Below are positions 1 to 7,947 of a stretch of 10,615 bases of DNA, one piece after another. The notes beneath the pieces are model-generated. The model was not told the origin of the DNA. It searched no databases and was given only the letters and a program-made list of their open reading frames with translations. The stretch covers positions 1 through 10,615 of the forward strand of contig JAXIUW010220619.1 of the NCBI GenBank assembly GCA_035591015.1. The letters are read 5' to 3'. Position numbers and translations under genes: made by a program. Position 1 is the stretch's first letter. The number at the start of each line of letters is the position of its first letter. This stretch comes from Cephalothrix simula. Lineage: Eukaryota; Nemertea; Palaeonemertea; Archinemertea; Cephalotrichidae.

Positions 1-80
1 TGAAATAGTCCTGAAAATTAGGAAAATTAGGACAAATTTTTTGAAATTAGGACAAATTAGGAAAAGTAGGACAAGTGGGA
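1..80. repeat. Degenerate short tandem repeat based on TTAGGAC/AAATTAGGA
   Basis: Between about 14 and 79 the plus strand repeats TAGGA-containing words roughly every 7 to 20 bp, including two copies of ATTAGGACAAATT at 25-37 and 46-58. It starts at the window edge, so its full extent is unknown. It is probably a minisatellite or the edge of a transposable element. Confidence 0.55.
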
Positions 81-812
81 CCCCTGTCATAATTTTTACT
101 ACTGTGATATAATATGCTTGTGCGAGCCTATATGCTTTAAATAACTGTAGATCAAACCTATACATTGTTGCCCTGATTGTGTCCTAAAAATCATCTATAT
201 GCTCAAAATTTTCTAAAAGTAACCATGAATGAATGGTGAATGTTTGACGTGCATATTCTAGGCTAAGGGTGGATGCTTGACGTACGCACATTTGGACCAG
301 GGTGAATCTCAGTGAACGATGTCAAACGTCCAATGACCATGGCACTCTGACCTTTTGAAGACATACATTGATAGAAGCATTAAATTAAGATTAATCCTTC
401 GTTCCGCCAAAAATATTTATAAACTTTCTCGTTTTTTCTATAACGACAGTTATTATCATATACATGTATACATGTATTGCTGTAATATTTCTGAACCCAC
501 CAATTATGTTCGCTCTGCACCTTCGCCGTATATAGTATGAATTATATTCATGTAAATATTTATCAGTAAATAATTCACAATGTTTTACAATGGTCTATAC
601 ATGCACAGAACATCGTTTTTTTTAAATTATCGGTTTCATTAGGGGTGTTTTTTTTCCATAAATAGAATTTTCGACAAATCTGAGGTGTGGGCCAAAAATA
701 AGTTAAGGAATGTCAAGTGTTATATAAAGGAATTGCCAATTTGTCCAATTTTCTGAATGGTAAAATTAACAACGATATTTGAAAATAATGGTATATGAAA
801 ATAAAGACTTAC
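81..812. other. Non-coding DNA downstream of U1
   Basis: This is where a shared second exon would begin to be expected if the six first exons splice leftwards. I see no minus-strand open segment with a good acceptor and cysteine-rich content. The plus-strand ORF of 61 codons near 355-540 has biased, low-complexity content and no recognisable feature. Two related words, ATGTTTGACGTGC near 239 and ATGCTTGACGTACGC near 272, form a short direct repeat. Confidence 0.5.
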
Positions 813-1071
813 TTTTATTTCGTGGTATGCTACATATGTGACTACATGCATAAATAATGCCATATATTGCTGTTTCGTAATTCAAACCCCAATCAGCTTC
901 ACAGTTTTTTACAAATAAGCATTCTTTCCACATACATTTTACTGATACATTTGTTCCTTTTTCTGCGTAAGAATGAAGTTCCAACATGAGGTTTTGCCCA
1001 GATAAATTTACAACAAATCCAAATAAATAAAAGATAACTTCAATTTTTGTTGCTTCCTTAGGATAATACAT
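813..1071 (-). CDS. U1: first coding exon (type A), secreted Cys-rich N-terminal segment
   Basis: The exon encodes 86 complete codons plus one base. The ATG at 1071 has A at -3 and is the only in-frame Met before the hydrophobic core. Residues 1-26 look like a signal peptide (hydrophobic core about 12-24, ending N-L-S-G-Q). The mature part has cysteines at 46, 51, 57, 76 and 80 (C-x4-C-x5-C-x18-C-x3-C), the core D-W-G-L-N-Y-E-T and the ending I-P-R-N-K. The reading frame runs on past 813 but loses similarity to the paralogues exactly at a canonical donor (A|GTAAGT), so the exon ends in phase 1. N-V-S at 41-43 is a possible N-glycosylation site. It is closest to U5. It is the leftmost cassette, so it should be nearest to any shared downstream exons. 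The family is not recognised, so function is unknown; export or surface display is inferred from the signal peptide. Confidence 0.85.
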
Positions 1072-1118
1072 ATTGCAATTTGACGAGGTATATATATTAA
1101 GATGGGCCGTTCCAGAAT

Positions 1119-1145
1119 GCGTTTTTATTCAAGAGTAATCAATGA
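1119..1145 (-). promoter_or_regulatory. Conserved upstream block of U1 (putative promoter)
   Basis: On the minus strand this reads TCATTGATTACTCTTG followed by AATAAAAACGC. It matches the blocks upstream of U3-U6, while neighbouring DNA is mostly unrelated. It lies only 48 bp upstream of the ATG, the closest of the six, which suggests a very short 5'UTR if the A-T-rich half is a TATA-like element. It resembles the U5 block most closely, including the bases just 5' of the core. Confidence 0.7.
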
Positions 1146-1590
1146 AGGTTACTTCACGTACATACATTTTTATTATAAATACTTTAATATTTTTCTGACA
1201 ATTTAAACTGTAAACGTGATGTATCTTAAAAAAATAATTTTTTTCACAATTGATAAGGACAATTTCCAAATGTCGAAAGTATTCGAAATTTGTCATAGGG
1301 AGGTAGAACCCAGGTGACATAGGCCAGTTGAAATGTTAATTCGTTCCAAAACTATTTCTCCATCACCAATGTTACCAAATTATACAAATTGCATAAAATT
1401 GTATTGGATAATAAAAACACTATATTCGAGTATAAGATACAAAGAAAAACCCCAAAAGAACATGTCGCCTCTTTTTTGACATAGGGTAATAAAAATTGTA
1501 TGGAGAAAATAATAGTGATTAATCTTGATTTGCATTATGATTACACTAATCGGTTTCGGTCTCAATGCGATTTCGAATGTCGACTGTCGT

Positions 1591-1860
1591 CTGTCAGGAT
1601 GGCCGAATGGTTAAAGGAGCTTAACTAGGCCACATAGGTCATGACGTCATAAAATTTCTCGTCATGGCTTGGGTGAGTTCGAGTCTTACCATCGACAGAT
1701 TGCGAGTAGCAGATGCTGGGTGGCTCGGTACATTTTAAAAAAGTGGAGCGGGGTCTAGGAACTACGAAAGCGCCCGAAGAGCTCAGTGCACTTCGTATGG
1801 GCTTGCAGTGGCCCCCTTTCCTCTTGGATAAAAACCCCGACTATAGCGGTATATAGAAAA
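1591..1860 (+). mobile_element. tRNA-derived SINE (Leu/Ser-like head), probably old
   Basis: The head at 1591-1698 resembles a class II tRNA. It has an A-box-like GGATGGCCGAATGG at 1597-1610, a B-box-like GAGTTCGAGTC at 1675-1685, a T-arm pairing GGTGAG with CTTACC around TTCGAGT, and an acceptor-like pairing of CTGTC (1591-1595) with GACAG (1694-1698). The A-box region is close to eukaryotic tRNA-Leu. No clean anticodon arm is visible and the middle is expanded, so it is not a working tRNA gene. A GC-richer body of about 160 bp follows without a tRNA relationship, as in SINEs. The 3' end, near 1860, is uncertain: an A-rich stretch and TTTCACATT repeats follow, and I found no clear target-site duplication. 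It lies in the putative intron between U2 and U1. Confidence 0.68.
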
Positions 1861-3280
1861 TAGCGAAAGTCTATGACATTTCACATTTTCACATTTCGTT
1901 TATCACCCTATGTCATCAATGGGATGATTTTTACCCACTAAATTACGACTTGCTTAATTTTTTCATGTAAATATCATACAGATACAGATTTTCAACGATT
2001 TCTATACATTTGAAAGGGCAAACACACCCCATAATAAAACATTTTTATATGATAGAATCTCAGAATAATTAAACTTTTAATAAAATTGAGTTTTTTCAAT
2101 AAGAAGTTTTATGTACTTTTAAACACCTCTTAACATTTTCATTTCTGTTCTTCCAAGTTAGTTTTAACAGTCAAGGCTAATTTTAGTATACAGCCCAGAC
2201 CGATGTGAATACGTTCAAGGTTCCTGGTGGTCAGTGTCCTCTTCGTAGTATAATCATATTTATTCCATCCATTTACTTGCTATTCATCCCATTCAATATT
2301 CCTTTCTTAAATCTACTTTTCTACCGTTTTTCATAAATTTTACTTCTTAGAAGCTCTTTTTATTATTAACTTGATATTTGTTTTGTATTTTTTTGATATT
2401 TCTATAGGTTTTGATCACCTTTAGAGGTTATTTTTGCCTTAGAACCAGACAAATTTAATTTATGTAGTATATACAGTATAAATATGTAGCGAATAAGAAA
2501 TATATTATTTTGTGCAATATTTGAAAATATCACTCTTTTCTCACAGATACTAGTATTACAACAAAACTGGCGTTATACAGATAATACTAGGGTTTTCTAA
2601 TGTTGAATTAAAAATAAAAATATTTTAAAATACCAAAATAATTGAAAAGGTGTATCCCTAAGTTAATATCTTGTTATAGTTCTTCAGTCTACACCTGGTC
2701 ACACCTGTGCAGTTAGTGTGCATACTGAGTCGTTCAACCGAAAAAGCTCGAGCCAGTTAGAACATGAGCGTAATCTGGCATTGAAACACAGATGGATGAT
2801 TTGTCTTTCATGTCAGCTTAAGGAATATAGTTGACATATAGTTGACATCAACTGGCCAATAGGAAAAATACAATGATTTTAAAAATTTTGTGGATCGGAA
2901 ATTAAAAATACTATTTTAAAGAGTGATTAATAGTGTTAACTCTACTAAAATTATGGGCACAAGCATACTGAGCATATCCTGGAAAACCGGAAAGGATGTT
3001 TTCCTTTTCCTTCTTTTTTATATTTGAAAAATAATATTTTGTTATGTTTTTTCTATTAGTGCAAAATAAAATTCTAAATTATATATTTGCCAATTTCTCA
3101 TTCTCTTATGCGTTTGGTCTCACTTAATCAACGTAAGGATAAAATTATAATTGTGTACAACATGTACATGAAAACACAATGCATAATAACTATACTAACT
3201 AAAAATCTTCCCTGGACTAATTGATCTTTTCTTTTTACTTTAAAATGAAAAAGGAAAATCGAAAAGATGACAAAGCTTAC
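1861..3280. other. AT-rich non-coding DNA between SINE and U2
   Basis: No exon, RNA gene or clear mobile element is visible. A short direct repeat of ACACCTG occurs around 2691-2708. Small ORFs here are AT-rich shadows. The region is about 1.4 kb, and if the alternative-first-exon model is right it is intron for U2 and all cassettes to its right. Confidence 0.5.
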
Positions 3281-3515
3281 TTTTATCCCACGGCATCTTA
3301 CAAACTTCACTACAAAAGAATATTATTCCATGAACCAGAGTCTCATAATTTAAGTTCCAATCATTTGGATCACATTCCTCAACTAAGAAGCATTCCTTCC
3401 ACTTGCAATATATCAACACATTATCCCCCTTTTCTCTATATTCGGGAAGATCTAACACTATCTTCGGTGACGAAAAGTTGACAAAATATCCAATTAAAAA
3501 AATAAATATATACAT
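3281..3515 (-). CDS. U2: first coding exon (type B), secreted Cys-rich N-terminal segment
   Basis: The exon encodes 78 codons plus one base. The ATG at 3515 has A at -3. A signal peptide covers about residues 1-17 (Y-I-F-I-F-L-I-G-Y-F-V-N-F). Cysteines lie at 37, 42, 48, 68 and 72, giving C-x4-C-x5-C-x19-C-x3-C. The one-residue longer third spacing and the ending M-P-W-D-K mark type B. The core reads D-W-N-L-N-Y-E-T. The donor at 3280 is GTAAGC after A, in phase 1 like all paralogues. Plus-strand ORFs over this exon are shadows. The conserved upstream block is 160 bp away at 3675-3704. This block is the most diverged of the six on its CCAAT/TGATTG side. Function is unknown. Confidence 0.85.
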
Positions 3516-3674
3516 TTTTTTTCAAAATCATCAAATATCTAAATATTTGAATTCCCATATACTAATAAATATTCAAAGATATTATACATGTCCAATTACT
3601 GCATTCTAAAAACATACTCTTACTAAAGTTTAACTGTTGTATGTGTTTATTTCAAGATTGACAATACTATTATA

Positions 3675-3704
3675 GAGGCGTTTTTGTTAACTGACAACCA
3701 ATGG
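3675..3704 (-). promoter_or_regulatory. Conserved upstream block of U2 (putative promoter)
   Basis: Read on the minus strand, the 3' half AACAAAAACGCCTC is well kept. The 5' half is CCATTGGTTGTCAGTT and diverges in the middle. Here the plus strand contains a true CCAAT, where the other units have TCAAT. It lies 160 bp upstream of the U2 ATG. It is the weakest of the six matches but still clear because of its position and the shared ACGCCTC end. Confidence 0.62.
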
Positions 3705-3960
3705 AAGCCTGATGATTGACTTCAAACCCTTACGGCATTTTTTTCAAAATAAAGTTTTCTTAGATGGGTCAAATTACCTGTCAAATTCTTACGCTAATTG
3801 CAGTCAAAACATAAATATTAAATATAAATCATTTAAATTTATTACCATTACGTTTATTATTCTGCACGCTAGAACCTACCTCCTAGAAAATTTCCAATGC
3901 TTCAAAAAATTTTATGTTTATGAGTCCCTTTTAAAGTCAAACCAAAAATTGTTCCACTAA

Positions 3961-4782
3961 TGCACTGGTCATTGAAATGTCCAACCAAGGTGATGGGTGG
4001 TCTTTTTGGCAGGGCAGGGCTAAGGGTAGGGCTGCGGTATTGTTAAAGTACGATAAGTTCCGTTAATCCCCCATCGTTTGGGGCGGGCGTTCTTTCGCTG
4101 TCCCGGAGGGTGGGGCAAAATTCGCAGAGACTTTATTTTGCTTTAAGAGCTGATATAATAATACATGTAAAATAATATAGCGCAATTAGTATGAGGAAGT
4201 CAAAAAAATACTACTATAGCTACCTACTTCTTTAAGTGCAAACCTCATGTTATGAAACTCAAGCCATTTCACAAATGAAGGTCGCCGATTTTGCGAAGTA
4301 AAAAAACTGATGATGAAAAAAATAATTTTAACGGAAATGGTAAAGGCCTCTCCCTTCAACTTTTTAGGTTCAAGGTTGACAAAGCACTAGCAAAATTTTA
4401 TACATTTCATGTTTACGTCCGCTAGAGAAAAATGAAAAGTATACATAACAGTTCTTCTTTTCCAATGTTAGGAAATAGTTACAAGGAATTTTTGAGTGAA
4501 AAAGTACATACGAAATTTTTTGTCGTATGCAAGAGAATTTATCCCTACGACACTAAAAAGTAGTGCGAAAAAATAGGTTTTTAAAAAACTTACAATCAGA
4601 AAGCTCAATCGACTTAATTGGTCGAAATCACCAGCGCGGAACGCAATAACAGAACACATTTCTGGTAACAGTAACATTACAATTCCGCAAACGTCCGCAG
4701 CCCTGGGGGTGGGACACCTCTTAGTTACGTAACTAAACCGCAGCTCCACCCTTAGGCTCGCGTAACCCGGCCCCCTGGTGCA
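3961..4782. mobile_element. Candidate non-autonomous DNA element with imperfect inverted ends
   Basis: Both edges are GC-rich against an AT-rich background. The left arm at 4020-4052 and the reverse complement of the right arm at 4728-4755 share CTAAGGGT-RG-RGCTGCGGT, with 2 mismatches in 19, followed by related sequence. The extreme ends are TGCACTGG at 3961 and, inverted, TGCACCAGG at 4782. A possible 3-bp target duplication TAA flanks them (3958-3960 and 4783-4785). The arms sit at unequal distances from the ends (59 and 27 bp), so one end is rearranged or the boundaries are wrong. A minus ORF of 93 codons at 4468-4749 runs through the right arm and has no recognisable transposase motif. 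A 3-bp TWA duplication would suit PIF/Harbinger, but this is only suggestive. Confidence 0.45.
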
Positions 4783-4976
4783 TAACAGGATGATTTAAAA
4801 TTTAGGCCTAATATAATTACATGTAGAAATAAAGAGCTTAATGTTAAATGGAATATCCGGATAATTCTTCTATTTAAATTTAGTAGTATATTTATTGCAA
4901 CTATAAAAATACTGTTACATTATTTATAAATCATAAACTACATCTACCTCATGTACTTGGCGACCCGCTTACTTAC

Positions 4977-5214
4977 TTTTATACCTTGGTATCCTACATC
5001 TGCTACCGCATGAAAAAATAACCCCATGCAAAGGCGTTTCATAATTTAAATCCCAGTCATCTTCACAATGTTTTAAGAAAATGCATTCTGTCCAAATGCA
5101 TTTGATAGAAATATTTGAATCTTTTTCTACATAAAAAGGCAATTCCAAAATAAGTCTTGAATGTGAAGCACACACATATAATCCAAGGACTAAGAAACGG
5201 GATGAGCAGAACAT
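4977..5214 (-). CDS. U3: first coding exon (type A), secreted Cys-rich N-terminal segment
   Basis: The exon encodes 79 codons plus one base. The ATG at 5214 has A at -3. Its signal peptide is unlike the others in ending C-A-S-H-S, and it has two extra cysteines at 3 and 15 that should be removed on cleavage. Mature cysteines are at 39, 44, 50, 69 and 73 (C-x4-C-x5-C-x18-C-x3-C), with the core D-W-D-L-N-Y-E-T-P-L-H-G and the ending I-P-R-Y-K. N-I-S at 34-36 is a possible N-glycosylation site. The second tryptophan-cysteine block reads W-T-E-C where most paralogues have W-K-E-C. The donor is A|GTAAGT in phase 1, and readthrough would meet a stop two codons later. The upstream block is 237 bp away. 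Function is unknown. Confidence 0.85.
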
Positions 5215-5450
5215 GCTTTATCTTATCATTATCATACAAAAATTGTATCACTTTCCACCTTCAAAAAAATGAATGTTTTAGAACACATTTATGAAATCTA
5301 TGTTTATTAAGAATTCTTATTTGCATGTAGCATCATATTAATCATAAATCTAAGTTGCACAATTATTCTTCTGCAGAATCTGTTCCTTACTATTGAAAAA
5401 CTATATTGAAAACTTTATGATGGATGAACTTCACCAATTTGAAACTATTA

Positions 5451-5480
5451 GAGGCGTTTTTATTTAAGAATAATCAATGA
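5451..5480 (-). promoter_or_regulatory. Conserved upstream block of U3 (putative promoter)
   Basis: On the minus strand it reads TCATTGATTATTCTTA followed by AATAAAAACGCCTC. It is nearly identical to the U4 block. It is 237 bp upstream of the U3 ATG, the longest distance in the set. Confidence 0.72.
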
Positions 5481-5520
5481 TATTGGCTTGGTAAAATATA
5501 GGCAAAAATGAATCAGATGG

Positions 5521-5670
5521 TGTGTATGGAGATAATTGACAATTCACCAAATCCCCGATACAACCTCACCTCGGGACAATTGACCCATTAACAACTTCAC
5601 CCCGCTACAAAATGATCCGCAAATCAACAAAACATGCACTAATACATAAAGGTGACAATTCTCTGTACTA
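5521..5670. repeat. Degenerate minisatellite-like block of ACAAYT-CACC phrases
   Basis: The plus strand repeats related phrases: GACAATTCACC near 5539, ACAACCTCACCTCGGGAC near 5560, ACAATTGACCC near 5576, ACAACTTCACCCCGC near 5591 and GACAATTC near 5654. The spacing is irregular, about 15 to 20 bp at its most regular. It sits between the U3 upstream block and the U4 exon. Confidence 0.45.
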
Positions 5671-6190
5671 AGGAATAGGAAAAATTACCATGTGTTCTCG
5701 GAAAAAAATACTATTCTACATCCAGTGACATAGGTTATCAAATTATTATGCGCTACGAAAATCAGTTTCGTGAAAGTACGAACAAAAATTAAAATTTCAT
5801 GATTATAACAAAGAGTTCATTTGTCTTGTTATTCAAGAAAATTGTGGGTAACTCGAAGAAACAATCTTTCAAAGTTCAGATTTTCAGACACTAACCTGAT
5901 AACATTTAAATTTACATTTAGAGAGGGAAAGGGGAAGCACGGCCATGACATGCTCCTTGTTATTTTAGTGAGCTACGATTATTACTAATTGGATTATTTC
6001 AACATTCTGTTTGACTTGATTAAACTGGAGACTGCGGAAATACGCTCCAAAATTAAAGGTTCTCAAAAAATATATAAAAAAAAATTCCACGAACTATCTT
6101 TTTGCTCTACAAAGCAATTTTTGAGACTTCTAATCTAAAATAATCACGTCAAAATTAAAATTTGTATGAAAAAATTAAAAATCTACATAC
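5671..6190. other. Non-coding DNA between U4 donor and the U3 block
   Basis: I see no convincing exon on either strand. The interval matters because it is the shortest space between cassettes: with the adjoining minisatellite it is only about 710 bp. A complete independent gene body for U4, with exons and polyadenylation site, would have to fit here. Confidence 0.55.
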
Positions 6191-6449
6191 TTTTATTCCA
6201 TGGTTCTTTGCATTCATGTATACAAAAATAAATTATTCCATGTACAGGTGTTTCATAACTTAAATTCCAGTCATTTTCATTACATCCTTTCACTAAAGAG
6301 CATTCTTTCCATTCGCAGTTAATTAAAGCATTTGATCCTTTTTCAACATATGCTGGAAATTCCAATATTAGAATCTGCACAGAAATATTAAAGTAACACC
6401 CAACAAAAAACAAGAATAATGAAAGGTTCTTGTTTAAATATAATGTCAT
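6191..6449 (-). CDS. U4: first coding exon (type B), secreted Cys-rich N-terminal segment
   Basis: The exon encodes 86 codons plus one base. The ATG at 6449 has A at -3. The signal peptide has a longer n-region (T-L-Y-L-N-K-N) and a hydrophobic core at about 9-19, ending N-I-S-V-Q. Mature cysteines are at 45, 50, 56, 76 and 80 (C-x4-C-x5-C-x19-C-x3-C), with the core D-W-N-L-S-Y-E-T-P-V-H-G and the ending E-P-W-N-K, which marks type B. The donor is A|GTATGT, a weaker but acceptable site, and the reading frame stops one codon beyond it. Only about 710 bp separate this donor from the upstream block of U3. That leaves little room for a complete separate gene. Function is unknown. Confidence 0.85.
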
Positions 6450-6659
6450 ATTTTCAAGTGCGTAGTTAAAGTGTCCAGTTGATATTTTTACCTCGTCAAA
6501 ATGGAAAATTCGAGTCCAGTTTTTTTAAACTGATTAATTTATATAGGCTAATATTACTATAAAGCTAAAGAACAAAAACACTAGTTTTAGCTGGCATGTA
6601 TAATTCTAAGGAATGACATGATCAAAGTACCTTACAGTTACATGCTTTAACAAAAGTTT

Positions 6660-6689
6660 GAGGCGTTTTTATTTAAGAGCAATCAATGG
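6660..6689 (-). promoter_or_regulatory. Conserved upstream block of U4 (putative promoter)
   Basis: On the minus strand it reads CCATTGATTGCTCTTA followed by AATAAAAACGCCTC. It is the copy closest to a consensus of all six and lies 211 bp upstream of the U4 ATG. Confidence 0.73.
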
Positions 6690-6910
6690 GAAAAAAATTC
6701 TTTAAACACACATTAGCCTAAACAACATGTACATGTGGTATAAAACTATTTTAAAAACAAATCCTTTTGAGTGTAAAATACCACTTAATACACACTGTAG
6801 TACACCTCGATTCCACAAATAAACAACTTCGACATTTTAGTTTTTTTTAATCCATATGAAAATTAATGCAACACAGTTTTGATTAGCATATTTAAATAAT
6901 TATTCGAACA

Positions 6911-6940
6911 TTTTCGACATTTTCAAAATGTCCTCTTCAG
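6911..6940 (-). ncRNA. Partial hammerhead-ribozyme-like core at the element's 3' end
   Basis: On the minus strand CTGAAGA (6940-6934) is followed by a stem of GACATTTT with AAAATGTC and then GAAA (6915-6912). This fits the CUGANGA, stem II, GAA part of a hammerhead core, and Penelope-like elements are known to carry hammerhead motifs. I could not find convincing stems I and III or a clear cleavage-site UH, so only half the motif is supported and it may be inactive. The TGA stop of the GIY-YIG frame lies inside CTGAAGA. Confidence 0.35.
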
Positions 6941-7049
6941 GGAATTACATTTTTAATTTGACTGGATATGACGTCATAAAGTTGATTGCTTGATGACTTA
7001 TGCTCCTTAATTCTTGTAGTCAAATGCCTCTTAGTTTTACCGATATAAA
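6911..7049 (-). pseudogene. Penelope-like element fragment: GIY-YIG domain and 3' end
   Basis: On the minus strand the frame downstream of 7049 reads F-Y-I-G-K-T-K-R-H-L-T-T-R-I-K-E-H-K, the YIG half of a GIY-YIG nuclease domain. This wording is typical of the C-terminal endonuclease of Penelope-like retroelements. The frame ends at a TGA at 6939-6937. Only a fragment remains; no reverse transcriptase is present in the window. Upstream on this strand the sequence passes into the inverted plus-strand copy, so the N-terminal part of the 81-codon ORF to 7182 is an artefact of the inversion. GIY-YIG also occurs in other mobile elements, so the family assignment is probable rather than certain. 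Confidence 0.7.
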
Positions 7050-7092
7050 ACTGACTCGCATTTATATCGGTAAAACTAAGAGGCATTTGACT
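7018..7092. repeat. Perfect 32-bp inverted repeat at the head-to-head junction
   Basis: Positions 7018-7049 are the exact reverse complement of 7061-7092, separated by 11 bp. Both arms encode the I-G-K-T-K-R-H-L segment of the GIY-YIG domain, each in its own direction, so the hairpin comes from a head-to-head arrangement of two element pieces. It is probably not a selected structure. Confidence 0.9.
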
Positions 7093-7207
7093 AATGTGAT
7101 TGGAACTGGTTAAATTGCTTATGAAACAACAATTATGGAGGCCTTGAATATCAAAAAGTTCAATCCGCATCTCAATAGACAATTATTTCAAAAAGGTGCT
7201 TCGCACC
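7058..7207 (+). pseudogene. Penelope-like fragment, direct repeat copy 1
   Basis: The plus strand encodes I-Y-I-G-K-T-K-R-H-L-T-N, then after an apparent internal deletion and frame change E-T-T-I-M-E-A-L-N-I-K-K-F-N-P-H-L-N-R-Q, which resembles the end of a GIY-YIG domain (catalytic Glu region and N-x-x-L-N-R-Q). The copy closes with the small hairpin GGTGC-TTC-GCACC and a T-rich run. It is inverted relative to the minus-strand fragment immediately to its left. Confidence 0.68.
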
Positions 7208-7271
7208 TTTTGGTTTTCTTTTAGATTCAATTAGTGCAAAAAACTCCAATTTCTATAATCTCATAATTTTG

Positions 7272-7421
7272 GCATTTATATCGGTAAAACTATGAGGCAT
7301 TTGACTAATGTGATTGGAACTGGTTAAATTGCTTATGAAACAACAATTATGGAGGCCTTGAATATCAAAAAGTTCAATCCGCATCTCAATAGACAATTAT
7401 TTCAAAAAGGTGCTTCGCACC
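7272..7421 (+). pseudogene. Penelope-like fragment, direct repeat copy 2
   Basis: This 150-bp stretch repeats 7058-7207 with one visible difference (CTAAGAGG becomes CTATGAGG). A 64-bp spacer separates the copies, giving a 214-bp period. The internal deletion is shared, so the copy was made after the element was already broken. Near identity implies a recent duplication or gene conversion compared with the diverged cassettes around it. Confidence 0.8.
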
Positions 7422-7715
7422 AATTTTTATTAGTCACTCGATCACGACCAAATTTGACACACGTATGGAGCATAAAAAATCTATCCAACGGTTCAAAAAT
7501 TCAATATAGACACTCTTAATAAACAGTACATTTTTAGAAATAGGATTGTTTAAGAATTACAATTCGAATATTTGCTTTTATTTAGTCATAAATTTGCAGT
7601 CGTGAATACAGGCCTGTAAATAAATATTTCAAAAAATCAATTAATATTGAATTTGAAGCCTTACCCTTTTCTGTGAGCATACATGTGTCTGCTTACATAG
7701 TAAATTCAAACTTAC
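7422..7715. other. AT-rich non-coding DNA left of U5
   Basis: Nothing beyond low-complexity AT-rich sequence is visible between the Penelope-like copy and the U5 splice donor. Confidence 0.5.
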
Positions 7716-7947
7716 TTTTATTTCGTGGTATGCTGCATCTGTTATGACAGGTAAAAGTAATACCATGTAGTGGTGTTTCGAAATTTAAATCCCAATCATC
7801 TTCACAATTTTTTACTAACATGCATTCTTTCCAACTACACCTGATTAATATATTAGTTCCTTTTTCTGCATAAGGAACAAGCTCAAGAATTAGGTTTTGT
7901 TCAGATAAATTAAATAAAAGTCCAAAACCAAGTATCAAATTTAACAT
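7716..7947 (-). CDS. U5: first coding exon (type A), secreted Cys-rich N-terminal segment
   Basis: The exon encodes 77 codons plus one base. The ATG at 7947 sits in an A-rich context with A at -3. A signal peptide covers residues 1 to about 17 (L-N-L-I-L-G-F-G-L-L-F-N-L-S-E-Q). Cysteines lie at 37, 42, 48, 67 and 71 (C-x4-C-x5-C-x18-C-x3-C), with the core D-W-D-L-N-F-E-T-P-L-H-G and the ending I-P-R-N-K. The donor is A|GTAAGT in phase 1. U1 is its closest relative: the last 29 bp of exon plus donor differ at a single position, and their upstream blocks also match beyond the shared core. The rearranged Penelope-like fragment lies just downstream, in its putative intron. Function is unknown. 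Confidence 0.86.

Noticed and set aside
355-540. 61-codon plus-strand ORF
   Set aside because: It has no signal, motif, splice context or paralogue; it is within the expected length for chance ORFs.
1591-1698. A functional tRNA gene
   Set aside because: No proper anticodon arm can be folded, the acceptor stem is interrupted and a SINE-like body follows.
3221-3609. Plus-strand ORFs of 86 and 68 codons
   Set aside because: They are antisense shadows over and beside the U2 exon, whose minus-strand frame is supported by five paralogues.
4468-4749. 93-codon minus-strand ORF
   Set aside because: It runs through the inverted arm of the candidate DNA element and shows no domain or transposase motif.
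5570-5662. A possible 93-nt minus-strand exon with an acceptor before 5662, an open frame in phase 1 and a GAG|GTGAGG donor
   Set aside because: The phases fit, but the peptide has no paralogue in other intervals, is mostly hydrophobic and lies within the degenerate repeat. An open run of this length occurs easily by chance. Splice-junction reads would be needed to revive it.
6968-6977. ATGACGTCAT palindrome, a perfect CRE, also present at 1641-1650
   Set aside because: This copy encodes Y-D-V-I in the GIY-YIG fragment and the other lies in a SINE, so neither is likely to be a selected regulatory site.
7018-7092. Strong hairpin as a regulatory structure or terminator
   Set aside because: It is explained by two inverted copies of the same element fragment.
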